A stretch of DNA of 64,000 nucleotides from Rhodococcus erythropolis NBRC 15567 (GTDB lineage Bacteria > Actinomycetota > Actinomycetes > Mycobacteriales > Mycobacteriaceae). The notes under the pieces are model-generated. The model made no database searches and was not told the DNA's origin. It saw nothing but the letters and a program-made list of their open reading frames with translations. The DNA is taken from contig NZ_BCRM01000003.1 of assembly GCF_001552595.1 (NCBI RefSeq), positions 124,001 to 188,000 on the forward strand, written 5' to 3'. A program made the translations under genes and the position numbers. This document shows, in pieces, positions 9,355 through 17,026 of this stretch (the stretch's first letter is position 1; the number at the start of each line of letters is the position of its first letter).

Positions 9355-10026
9355 ATGACGACGCATATTCAAGATCAAATCCTGGACCGACGCGAGATCA
9401 CCTCAGCCCTCGTGCGTGCGCTGGAGCGTCGCCACGAGGTGCTGGACGCAGTGGTCGACAGCAAGGACCACCAGGAGGCACTAACCACCGTCGCGGAACT
9501 CCTCGGCACGTCGGAAGCAAATGCCGAAGCAGTTCTGAGCCTCAAGTTCAGTGCGCTCACCAAGGCTGCGCGCGATCGCATCCAGGGCGAGCTGGAGAAT
9601 CTCGACGCCACTCTCGAATGGACGACGCTCGATCGTCCCGCGAGCAGCGGGCAGAACTTCACCCTGCGTCCGTTCAGCGACAGCGCAGAAGACAAGGCGC
9701 TGTTCACGATTCGTTCGGGCGAGCAGCTCGGCGAAGACGGCAAGCCGTGGAGCGAGGATCGGATCGAAGCTGAGCGCGTCGGTGGCCTCGGCCGGATCGA
9801 CGACGAGACCGCTGCCTGGTTCGTCGCCGAGGACGTCTCCGGTGACGGCTCGAAGAGCGTCGGCCTGGTCTTCGGCGAACTCGACGGCCAAGAGGTCAAC
9901 GTGGCGATCTGGATCGCGCCGGAATCTCGCAAGAAGGGCTACGGCACAGCCTGCGTGAAGCATTCGCGGCGCGAGCTCGCCGCAGAGTTCCCCGGCACCG
10001 TGTTGGTGGTTCGGGCGCCTGCGTAG
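9355..10026 (+). CDS. GyrA-like helical segment fused to GNAT-type acetyltransferase domain
   Basis: A 223-residue protein in two parts. Residues about 5-85 resemble the GyrA/ParC tower/coiled-coil section: ALERRHEVLDAVVDSKDHQE, then LGTSEANAEAVLSLKFSALT and a closing amphipathic helix, parallel to the GyrA pattern FGLSEEQAQAILDMRLQRLT. Residues about 100-223 look like a short GNAT domain: LRPFSDSAEDKALF, a strand GLVFGELDG, then IWIAPESRKKGYGTACVKHSRRE with the acetyl-CoA loop RKKGYG. The GNAT domain lacks the usual last strands. ATG 9355 follows AAGGAG. Substrate and role are unknown; a perfect hairpin follows the stop. Confidence 0.6.
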   Translation: MTTHIQDQILDRREITSALVRALERRHEVLDAVVDSKDHQEALTTVAELLGTSEANAEAVLSLKFSALTKAARDRIQGELENLDATLEWTTLDRPASSGQNFTLRPFSDSAEDKALFTIRSGEQLGEDGKPWSEDRIEAERVGGLGRIDDETAAWFVAEDVSGDGSKSVGLVFGELDGQEVNVAIWIAPESRKKGYGTACVKHSRRELAAEFPGTVLVVRAPA

Positions 10027-10040
10027 GCGGCACACCACCT

Positions 10041-10080
10041 GTGAGTGGTTAAGGAGTCCCTGCACTCCTTAACCACTCAC
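10041..10080. terminator. Perfect 17-bp hairpin between convergent genes
   Basis: GTGAGTGGTTAAGGAGT at 10041-10057 pairs over all 17 bases with 10064-10080, with a six-base loop. It sits between the convergent GNAT and SDR genes. A related sequence (ending AACCGCGCAC) recurs at 39921-39960. Confidence 0.85.
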
Positions 10081-10093
10081 GGGGCCGGAGGCC

Positions 10094-11008
10094 CTACGCT
10101 CCGTACACCGGCGTCGGAATCTCCGCCTTCTCCAACAGCGTTGCCACGACGGGCCCGATCTCCTTCGGGTCCCAACGGTCACCCTTGTCCTCGCTCGGGC
10201 CGTGACGCCAGCCCTCCGCGACGGTGATCTTTCCGCCCTCGACCTCGAACACCCGCCCCGTGACGTCCTTGGACTCGGCGCTACCGAGCCAGACGACCAG
10301 CGGCGAGATGTTCTCGGGCGCCATGGCATCGAAGCCCTCTTCGGGAGCTGCCATCGACTCGGCCATCGCCCCACCCGCGCCGACGGTCATGCGCGTGCGC
10401 GCAGCAGGCGCGATCGCGTTGACACTGACGCCGTAATTCTTGAGCTCGGCTGCGGCCTGGATGGTCATCTCGGCGATACCGGCCTTCGCCGCAGCGTAGT
10501 TACCCTGGCCGATCGAACCTTGCAGTCCTGCACCCGAACTGGTGTTGATGATGCGTGCGTCGACGGTCTTGCCTGCCTTGGCCTCAGCGCGCCAGTAGGC
10601 AGCAGCGTGACGCAGCGGCGCGAAGTGCCCCTTGAGGTGCACGCGAATCACCGCGTCCCACTCGCCTTCGCTCATGCCGACCAGCATGCGGTCCCGCAGG
10701 AAGCCCGCGTTGTTCACGAGTACGTCCAGGCCACCGAAGGTGTCGATCGCGGTCTTGATCAGATTCTCGGCGCCCGCCCAGTCGGCGACGTCGTCTCCGT
10801 TGACCACTGCTTGGCCACCGGCGGCGATGATCTCCGCGACAACCTGCTCGGCCGGACTCTCACCGGTCTCGGAACCGTCGGCACCCGCACCGATGTCGTT
10901 GACGACGACCTTGGCGCCCTCGGCAGCAAACGCCAAGGCATGCGCACGTCCGATCCCGCGACCAGCCCCGGTGATGATGACTACGCGTCCGTCGACCAAT
11001 CCACTCAT
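10094..11008 (-). CDS. Short-chain dehydrogenase/reductase (Rv3548c-like)
   Basis: A 304-residue classical SDR. NAD(P)-binding TGAGRGIG at 13-20, NNAG near 98, and catalytic Ser/Tyr/Lys in NTSSGAGLQGSIGQGNYAAAK around 155-175. The C-terminal tail is longer than usual (GWRHGPSEDKGDRWDPKEIG), as in MFE/HSD17B4-type dehydrogenases that oxidise 3-hydroxyacyl-CoAs. It resembles Rv3548c of the KstR2 regulon. ATG 11008 has GGAGAC upstream. It is divergent from echA20 across a KstR2-like palindrome, so a 3-hydroxyacyl-CoA dehydrogenase step in ring C/D or side-chain metabolism is inferred. Confidence 0.8.
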   Translation of the reverse strand: MSGLVDGRVVIITGAGRGIGRAHALAFAAEGAKVVVNDIGAGADGSETGESPAEQVVAEIIAAGGQAVVNGDDVADWAGAENLIKTAIDTFGGLDVLVNNAGFLRDRMLVGMSEGEWDAVIRVHLKGHFAPLRHAAAYWRAEAKAGKTVDARIINTSSGAGLQGSIGQGNYAAAKAGIAEMTIQAAAELKNYGVSVNAIAPAARTRMTVGAGGAMAESMAAPEEGFDAMAPENISPLVVWLGSAESKDVTGRVFEVEGGKITVAEGWRHGPSEDKGDRWDPKEIGPVVATLLEKAEIPTPVYGA

Positions 11009-11064
11009 ATTTGTCTCCTAATGCACTCTGCTCGGGCTTGTCGGCTCCGCTTGTGTGCTAACTT

Positions 11065-11082
11065 ACCAAGCAATCGCTTGGT
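11065..11082. promoter_or_regulatory. KstR2-like palindrome between SDR and echA20
   Basis: ACCAAGCAATCGCTTGGT, an almost perfect inverted repeat with CAAG and CTTG half-sites. The spacer between half-sites is 6 bp, against 2 bp in the consensus AnCAAGnnCTTGnT described for KstR2, so it is either a variant KstR2 operator or that of another TetR protein. It lies 29 bp before the echA20 start and 57 bp from the SDR start. Confidence 0.65.
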
Positions 11083-11110
11083 TTGGTACACAGACGTAAG
11101 GAATCCCGAT

Positions 11111-11887
11111 ATGGGCATCAGCACCTCCTCCGACGGAACCGGCATCACCACGGTCACCATCGACTACGCGCCGGTCAATGCAATCCCGTCCAAGGGATGG
11201 TTCGAGCTTGCCGACGCCATCCTCGACGCGGGCAAGGATCTCAACACTCACGTGGTGATCCTGCGAGCCGAGGGACGCGGATTCAACGCCGGCGTCGACA
11301 TCAAGGAGATGCAGGCGACCGAGGGATTCGACGCACTGGTCGCCGCCAACCGCGGTTGCGCCGCGGCCTTCGCAGCCGTCTACGACTGCGCTGTACCCGT
11401 CGTCGTGGCCGTCAACGGATTCTGTGTCGGCGGTGGCATCGGACTGGTCGGCAACGCGGACGTGATCGTCGCTTCCGACGACGCGATCTTCTCCCTCCCC
11501 GAGGTCGACCGCGGCGCACTCGGCGCTGCCACACACCTCTCACGGCTGGTGCCGCAGCACATGATGCGCACGCTCTACTACACCGCACAGAGCGTCGACG
11601 CCCACACACTCAAACAGTTCGGCAGCGTCTACGACGTGGTCCCGCGCGAGAAGCTCGACGAGTGCGCTCGCGAGATCGCCGCAAAGATCGCCGCGAAGGA
11701 CACCCGCATCATCCGGTGCGCCAAGGAAGCCATCAACGGCATCGACCCGGTCGACGTCAAGGGCAGCTACCGCCTCGAGCAGGGCTACACCTTCGAACTC
11801 AACCTCCTCGGTGTGTCCGACGAACACCGCGACGAATTCGTCGCCACCGGCAAGCCGCGCGAGAACGCAACCCAGAAGGAAGGCTGA
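11111..11887 (+). CDS. echA20: EchA20, crotonase-family steroid ring-opening enzyme
   Basis: A 258-residue crotonase-superfamily protein matching EchA20 (Rv3550). Oxyanion-hole segments GRGFNAGVDIKEM (about 54-66) and GFCVGGGIGLVGNADVIVAS (about 103-122) are present. In M. tuberculosis and Rhodococcus EchA20 hydrolytically opens the remaining ring of HIEC-CoA to give COCHEA-CoA, the IpdAB substrate. ATG 11111 has GTAAGGA about 9 nt upstream; the open frame back to 10202 is a shadow of the SDR. It heads the operon echA20-ipdA-ipdB-ipdC behind the KstR2-like palindrome. Confidence 0.9.
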   Translation: MGISTSSDGTGITTVTIDYAPVNAIPSKGWFELADAILDAGKDLNTHVVILRAEGRGFNAGVDIKEMQATEGFDALVAANRGCAAAFAAVYDCAVPVVVAVNGFCVGGGIGLVGNADVIVASDDAIFSLPEVDRGALGAATHLSRLVPQHMMRTLYYTAQSVDAHTLKQFGSVYDVVPREKLDECAREIAAKIAAKDTRIIRCAKEAINGIDPVDVKGSYRLEQGYTFELNLLGVSDEHRDEFVATGKPRENATQKEG

Positions 11888-11894
11888 GACAAAC

Positions 11895-12803
11895 ATGGCT
11901 AGCAAGCGTGACAAGACGAAGTCGCTCGACGAGGTAGTCGGCGAGCTCCGCAGCGGAATGACGATCGGCTTGGGCGGCTGGGGATCTCGCCGCAAGCCGA
12001 TGGCCTTCGTGCGTGCGATTCTGCGTTCGGACATCAAGGACCTGACCGTGGTCACTTACGGCGGACCGGATCTCGGGCTGCTGTGCTCGGCCGGCAAGGT
12101 CAAGAAGGCGTACTACGGTTTCGTGTCCCTGGACTCCGCTCCGTTCTACGATCCGTGGTTTGCCAAGGCACGCACCGCCGGTGAGATCGAAGTCCGCGAG
12201 ATGGACGAGGGAATGGTCAAGTGCGGCCTCGAAGCCGCTGCCGCTCGCCTCCCTTTCCTCCCGATCCGCGCGGGCCTGGGTTCGGACGTTCGCAACTTCT
12301 GGGGCGACGAACTCAAGACCGTCACCTCCCCGTACCCAGAGGCCGACGGCCGTTCCGAGACCTTGATCGCGATGCCTGCACTCAACCTCGATGCGTCGTT
12401 CGTTCACCTCAATCTCGGTGACAAGCACGGCAATGCCGCGTACAACGGTGTCGACCCGTACTTCGACGACCTGTACTGCATGGCCGCCGAAAAGCGTTAC
12501 GTCTCCGTCGAACGCATTGTCGAGACCGAGGAACTGGTCAAATCCGTTCCACTGCAGAATCTTCTGCTCAACCGCATGATGGTCGACGCCGTCGTCGAGG
12601 CCCCGAACGGTGCCCACTTCACGTTGGCCGGCGAAAGCTACGGCCGCGACGAGAAGTTCCAGCGTCACTACGCCGAGGCCGCCAAGACCCCCGAGTCGTG
12701 GCAGACGTTCGTCGACACCTTCCTCTCCGGCAGCGAAGAGGACTACCAAGCCGCAGTAAAGAAGTTTGCCGATTCATCAAAGGCAGGGGAGCAGGCAAAA
12801 TGA
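11895..12803 (+). CDS. ipdA: COCHEA-CoA hydrolase alpha subunit IpdA
   Basis: A 302-residue protein with class I CoA-transferase alpha fold, similar to IpdA (Rv3551). Landmarks: SGMTIGLGGWGSRRKPMAFVRA at the N terminus and LGDKHGNAAYNG near residue 178. Despite its fold, IpdAB acts as a ring-opening hydrolase on COCHEA-CoA late in degradation of rings C and D. ATG 11895 is 7 bp after the echA20 stop; the longer frame to 11811 overlaps echA20 and is rejected. Its stop overlaps the ipdB start (ATGA), consistent with a stoichiometric heteromer. Confidence 0.92.
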   Translation: MASKRDKTKSLDEVVGELRSGMTIGLGGWGSRRKPMAFVRAILRSDIKDLTVVTYGGPDLGLLCSAGKVKKAYYGFVSLDSAPFYDPWFAKARTAGEIEVREMDEGMVKCGLEAAAARLPFLPIRAGLGSDVRNFWGDELKTVTSPYPEADGRSETLIAMPALNLDASFVHLNLGDKHGNAAYNGVDPYFDDLYCMAAEKRYVSVERIVETEELVKSVPLQNLLLNRMMVDAVVEAPNGAHFTLAGESYGRDEKFQRHYAEAAKTPESWQTFVDTFLSGSEEDYQAAVKKFADSSKAGEQAK

Positions 12804-13555
12804 GCGAATCCACCGTCACCCGCGCAGAGTACGTTGTTCTCGCGTGCGCTGAAATCTTCTCCGGTGCAGGCGAAATCATGGCCAGCCCGATGTCGACGTC
12901 GTCCACCATCGGCGCTCGCCTGGCTCGGCTCACCACCGAACCCGACCTGCTGATCACCGATGGTGAAGCCCTCATTCTCGAGGACACCCCGGCAGTCGGA
13001 ACGAAGGGCCCCATCGAAGGATGGATGCCTTTCCGCAAGGTGTTCGACGTCGTCGCTTCGGGCCGTCGCCACGTAGTCATGGGCGCCAATCAGCTCGATC
13101 GCCACGGCAACCAGAACCTCTCCGCCTTCGGCCCGCTTCAGCAGCCGACGCGTCAGATGTTCGGTGTGCGCGGCGCCCCGGGCAACACCATCAACCACGC
13201 GACGAGCTACTTCGTCCCCAAGCACTCCAAGCGAGTGTTCGTCGACAAGGTCGACGTGGTGTGCGGTGTCGGCTACGACCAGATCGATCCCGAGAACCCG
13301 GCATACAAGTACCTGAACATCCCCCGCGTTGTCACCAACCTCGGTGTCTTCGACTTCGGTGGACCGGGAAACACCTTCCGCGCGCTGAGCCTCCATCCCG
13401 GCGTCACCGCCGAAGAGGTAGCCGAGAACACCTCGTTCGAGGTAGCCGGACTCGCCGAGGCCGGTATCACCCGTGACCCCACCGCCGAAGAGCTCCACCT
13501 CATTCGCGAGACCCTCGATCCGCGCAACCTTCGGGACCGTGAGGTCTCGGCATGA
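12800..13555 (+). CDS. ipdB: COCHEA-CoA hydrolase beta subunit IpdB
   Basis: A 251-residue CoA-transferase beta-type subunit, similar to IpdB (Rv3552). It shows ACAEIFSGAGEIMASPMST near residues 15-33, RRHVVMGANQLDRHGNQNLS about 87-106, and a VGYDQIDPENPAYKY segment. It pairs with IpdA to hydrolyse the last carbocyclic ring of the HIP-derived CoA thioester. ATG 12800 overlaps the ipdA stop by 4 bp, and its own stop overlaps ipdC. Regulation is expected from the palindrome at 11065-11082. Confidence 0.92.
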   Translation: MSESTVTRAEYVVLACAEIFSGAGEIMASPMSTSSTIGARLARLTTEPDLLITDGEALILEDTPAVGTKGPIEGWMPFRKVFDVVASGRRHVVMGANQLDRHGNQNLSAFGPLQQPTRQMFGVRGAPGNTINHATSYFVPKHSKRVFVDKVDVVCGVGYDQIDPENPAYKYLNIPRVVTNLGVFDFGGPGNTFRALSLHPGVTAEEVAENTSFEVAGLAEAGITRDPTAEELHLIRETLDPRNLRDREVSA

Positions 13556-14613
13556 CCCCTACTCTGAAGACAGCACTGACCGAACTGGTCGGTGTCGAGT
13601 ACCCGATCGTGCAGACGGGCATGGGCTGGGTTTCCGGGCCAGCGCTGACGTCGGCGACGGCCAACGCGGGCGGTCTCGGCATCCTGGCTTCGGCCACGAT
13701 GACCTACGACGAGCTCGAGCACGCGATCAAGAAGACGAAGCAGCTCACGGACAAGCCGTTCGGTGTCAACATGCGTGCCGACGCCACCGACGCGCCGCAG
13801 CGCGCGGACCTGCTGATCCGTGAGGGCGTCAAGGTCGCGTCGTTTGCCTTGGCTCCCAAGAAGGAACTGATCGCCAAGCTCAAGGACCACGGCATCGTCG
13901 TCGTACCGTCGATCGGTGCCGCGAAGCATGCGGTCAAGGTTGCATCTTGGGGCGCGGACGCCGTCATCGTCCAGGGCGGCGAAGGTGGTGGTCACACCGG
14001 CGGTGTGGCAACGACATTGCTTCTTCCCTCGGTTCTCGACGCGGTCGATATTCCGGTCATCGCCGGTGGCGGATTCTTCGACGGCCGCGGGCTGGCCGCA
14101 GCGTTGGCGTACGGCGCTGCCGGTGTCGCCATGGGGACGCGTTTCTTGCTCACCAGTGACTCTTCGGTGCCGGACTCCGTCAAGCAGGAATACCTCAAGC
14201 GAGGACTGACGGATACGACGGTCTCGCGCAAGGTCGACGGCATGCCTCATCGTGTGCTCAACACCGACCTGGTCAACAGCCTCGAAGGTTCCAGCTATGC
14301 AACCGGTTTGATCGCTGCTGCCAAGAACGCCACCAAGTTCAAGGCAATGACAGGTATGAAGTGGTCGACGCTCGCCAAGGACGGCCTCGCGATGAAGCGC
14401 TCGGGTGACCGCACGCTGATGCAAATCATCATGGCGGCGAATACCCCGATGTTGCTCAAGGCCGGTCTGGTCGAGGGCAATACGGAAGCCGGTGTGCTTG
14501 CCTCGGGTCAGGTTGTCGGAATGATCAACGATCTGCCCAGCTGCAAGGAACTGATCGAGAACATCATGGAGGACGCGGCCAAGCGTATCGACGCGCTTGC
14601 GGCTCTTCGCTGA
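13552..14613 (+). CDS. ipdC: IpdC, flavin-dependent ring C/D dehydrogenase
   Basis: A 353-residue nitronate-monooxygenase/2-nitropropane-dioxygenase-like TIM barrel (FMN enzyme), matching IpdC (Rv3553). Motifs: VEYPIVQTGMGWVSGPALTSA at the N terminus, GADAVIVQGGEGGGHTG about residues 133-150, VIAGGGFFDGRGLAAALAYGAAGVAMGTRF about 162-191. In the HIP pathway IpdC introduces a double bond into 5-OH-HIC-CoA before EchA20. It overlaps ipdB by 4 bp and ends the operon, 77 bp from the convergent IclR gene; no obvious hairpin separates them. Confidence 0.9.
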   Translation: MTPTLKTALTELVGVEYPIVQTGMGWVSGPALTSATANAGGLGILASATMTYDELEHAIKKTKQLTDKPFGVNMRADATDAPQRADLLIREGVKVASFALAPKKELIAKLKDHGIVVVPSIGAAKHAVKVASWGADAVIVQGGEGGGHTGGVATTLLLPSVLDAVDIPVIAGGGFFDGRGLAAALAYGAAGVAMGTRFLLTSDSSVPDSVKQEYLKRGLTDTTVSRKVDGMPHRVLNTDLVNSLEGSSYATGLIAAAKNATKFKAMTGMKWSTLAKDGLAMKRSGDRTLMQIIMAANTPMLLKAGLVEGNTEAGVLASGQVVGMINDLPSCKELIENIMEDAAKRIDALAALR

Positions 14614-14690
14614 CGCAGATTCATCCGAGTGCGTCTCCCCCACTGCGCTTTACGCGGAGTCGGAGGAGGCGCACTCTGCGCATTGCCGAG

Positions 14691-15407
14691 CTAACCGGTC
14701 TGCTGGTGACGACCACCCGGCACCTCGAAATACTGGGAGATTGCCACCGCGGCCATCTGTACCGGTGCAACGTGTCGATCGTCGATCTTGCCTCGAACGA
14801 GTGGGCCGCTGATCGACAGACCGACTTCCGCTTCGCCCAGCGCACCCACCCTCACACCGATGCAGCCGAGACCCGAAGTACACGTACCGAATACGACGCC
14901 GTACCGATGGTTGGCTATTGCGGAATGTTGCGCGACCGTCGAACGGCGGCCCGCTGCCAAGAGTGCCTTGCCGATTGCCGAGGATCGCGCCGGGATGCGA
15001 GAGCCAACGCCTGTCTGGAGGTCAGGTATCGCCTGGCTGCCGATCTTCTGAAGGTATCGCACGTTGCTTCCCTCGAGGACCCCGAGATGTACGGCCTGAT
15101 TGGTGACGAGGTGCAGGTTGTACAACAACGGCACCACCACCCTCTCGAACTTGTTTCGATACAACGAGATTGCCCCAAGATCGCCGAGTTTGTCGCCGAT
15201 TTCGTACTCGAGTCCTTCTCTGCGAAGCCAATCCATCCTCACGAGCTTCAGAAGCATCCTGTGCACGGACGATCGCGGAATCCCGGTTCGACGGGCCACC
15301 TCGCCCAGCGTCAACCGCGGCGTGTCACGAAAGCAATCCACCACCATCGCCAACCTGTCGAGTGTTGACATAGGGATGGGCTCTTCTGTGATCGGTCCGA
15401 CCGACAT
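14691..15407 (-). CDS. IclR-family transcriptional regulator
   Basis: A 238-residue IclR protein. N-terminal winged helix: LDRLAMVVDCFRDTPRLTLGEVARRTGIPRSSVHRMLLKL (about 15-55). The effector domain includes HLVTNQAVHLGVLEGSNVRYLQ and RIPARSSAIGKALLA, a typical IclR ligand-pocket segment. The 230-bp region to the divergent kshA is a natural place for its operator, although no clear palindrome was found. IclR proteins beside oxygenase genes usually sense a substrate or product; here a steroid effector is inferred. It may give this kshA control distinct from KstR, whose site is absent. Confidence 0.85.
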   Translation of the reverse strand: MSVGPITEEPIPMSTLDRLAMVVDCFRDTPRLTLGEVARRTGIPRSSVHRMLLKLVRMDWLRREGLEYEIGDKLGDLGAISLYRNKFERVVVPLLYNLHLVTNQAVHLGVLEGSNVRYLQKIGSQAIPDLQTGVGSRIPARSSAIGKALLAAGRRSTVAQHSAIANHRYGVVFGTCTSGLGCIGVRVGALGEAEVGLSISGPLVRGKIDDRHVAPVQMAAVAISQYFEVPGGRHQQTG

Positions 15408-15637
15408 GGCGTCTCCGTTTCGGTGATCCGCCCGTCGAGAGGACAGCGCTGGGCGTGCTCTGCTGACTGCAAATCTGGGCCTTCACCGGACGAACCGCCA
15501 GGGCGTTTCCCACCGTGCGGGAGACAAACCTGCCTGGCCACTCCACCTGCAGCTATACCGATCACCGGTTACCCCCGTTGAACCTGGACCAACTCCTCAC
15601 CACAGTGGCCAACACAGATCACTGAACAAAGGACGAC

Positions 15638-16804
15638 GTGTTGACCACAGACGTGACGACCACAACGGACCTCGGCGAAGTCGACGAGATCCGCATGATC
15701 GACGAGGGCGCTGCGCCCGAACGTTTTGCCCGCGGATGGCACTGCCTCGGACTTGCAACGGATTTCCACGACGGGAACCCACATCCGATCGAGGCCTTCG
15801 GCACCAAGCTTGTCGTATTTGCCGACAGCCAGAGCGAATTGAAGGTCCTCGATGCCTACTGCCGTCACATGGGCGGCGACCTCAGTCAGGGCACGGTCAA
15901 GGGCGATTCAGTCGCCTGCCCCTTCCACGACTGGCGTTGGGGCGGCAACGGCAAATGCACCGCGATCCCCTATGCACGCCGCGTTCCACCGCTTGCCAAA
16001 ACCCGCGCCTGGACCACCCTCGAACAAGACGGACTGCTTTTCGTCTGGCATGACCCCGAAGGCAATCCGCCTCCGGCCGAAGTCGCCATACCGGTAATCA
16101 AAACTCCGGACCACGAATGGACCGATTGGGTATGGAAGTCAATCGTCATCGACACCAACTGTCGAGAAATCGTCGACAACGTCGTGGACATGGCGCACTT
16201 CTTCTACGTGCACTTTTCGTTTCCCACTTACTTCAAGAACGTCTTCGAGGGGCATGTCGCCATCCAGGAGCAGAGCGGTATCAACCGCGACGACATCGTG
16301 ACCTGGACGGATCCCGACGTGCCGCAGTTGGTCTCGAACTTCTCGGTGGCCGCCTATCACGGACCGTCGTTCATGATCGATGATCTGGTGTACCAGTACG
16401 AAACGTTCAAGGTGGATTCGGTTTTGATCAACTGCCACTATCCGGTCAGCCCGAACAAGTTTGTCCTGATGTACGGCATCACCGTCAAGAAGACCGAGGA
16501 ACTTCCCGCCGGGATAGCGGACCAAACCGTTGACGCGATGATCGGTTACATCGGCGTCGGATTCGAGCAGGACATCGAGATCTGGAAGAACAAGACCCGC
16601 ATCGACAACCCACTACTCTGCACCGAGGACGGTCCGGTCTACCAACTGAGGCGGTGGTACGAACAGTTCTACGTCGACGTCGCCGACGTCACGCCCGAGA
16701 TGATCGATCGCTTCGAATTCGAGATGGATACAAGCAAACCCATCGAGGTGTGGAAACAGGAGGTTGCAGACAACCTCGCACGCCGTGCAGGAGCAGCGCA
16801 GTGA
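15638..16804 (+). CDS. kshA: 3-ketosteroid 9alpha-hydroxylase oxygenase component KshA
   Basis: A 388-residue Rieske non-heme iron oxygenase. Rieske ligands are Cys75-x-His77 and Cys94-x2-His97 (CRHMGG, CPFHDWRW). The mononuclear iron site follows the pattern N181-D184-H187-H192 (DNVVDMAHFFYVHFSF). KshA with reductase KshB hydroxylates C9 of 3-ketosteroids such as AD/ADD or their CoA esters, leading to ring B opening. kshB is not in the window. Rhodococci carry several kshA paralogues, and which one this is cannot be decided. GTG 15638 was chosen (AAAGGA upstream); TTG 15641 is possible. Divergent from the IclR gene and coupled to a small CxxC gene. Confidence 0.88.
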   Translation: MLTTDVTTTTDLGEVDEIRMIDEGAAPERFARGWHCLGLATDFHDGNPHPIEAFGTKLVVFADSQSELKVLDAYCRHMGGDLSQGTVKGDSVACPFHDWRWGGNGKCTAIPYARRVPPLAKTRAWTTLEQDGLLFVWHDPEGNPPPAEVAIPVIKTPDHEWTDWVWKSIVIDTNCREIVDNVVDMAHFFYVHFSFPTYFKNVFEGHVAIQEQSGINRDDIVTWTDPDVPQLVSNFSVAAYHGPSFMIDDLVYQYETFKVDSVLINCHYPVSPNKFVLMYGITVKKTEELPAGIADQTVDAMIGYIGVGFEQDIEIWKNKTRIDNPLLCTEDGPVYQLRRWYEQFYVDVADVTPEMIDRFEFEMDTSKPIEVWKQEVADNLARRAGAAQ

Positions 16805-17025
16805 CCATGGAACCAGTGGACTGCGAGCGGTGTGGAACATATGTCCTCGTCGAGAAGAACAGCTGGCAACATACCTCGACTCAATGGCGATCGGATCCGC
16901 ACAACGTGTGTTCGGAGTATCGCGAAGACAAGGCGTCGCCGAAAATTCGCACCGGAACTTGTTCGGCATTAAGAGATTCCATCAACCGAGCTGCAGTCGA
17001 CGGGAGACTCACCGTTCCAGATTGA
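16801..17025 (+). CDS. Small CxxC protein coupled to kshA
   Basis: A 74-residue protein with no recognised family. The N terminus has a single CxxC knuckle (DCERCGTYV, Cys8 and Cys11); two further cysteines lie at about residues 37 and 53. The GTG start at 16801 overlaps the kshA stop (GTGA) and has AGGAG 7 nt upstream; ATG 16807 is the alternative. Such overlap implies translational coupling with the oxygenase. It could be a metal-binding accessory or a degenerate zinc-ribbon protein; it lacks the four-cysteine pattern of a ferredoxin. It ends one base before the stop of the convergent winged-helix gene. Confidence 0.6.
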   Translation: MTMEPVDCERCGTYVLVEKNSWQHTSTQWRSDPHNVCSEYREDKASPKIRTGTCSALRDSINRAAVDGRLTVPD

Positions 17026-17026
17026 C

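Noticed and set aside
15408-15637. KstR or KstR2 operator before kshA
   Set aside because: No AAC-N2-GTT or CAAG-N2-CTTG palindrome was found; the closest string (TTGAACCTGGACC) lacks symmetry.
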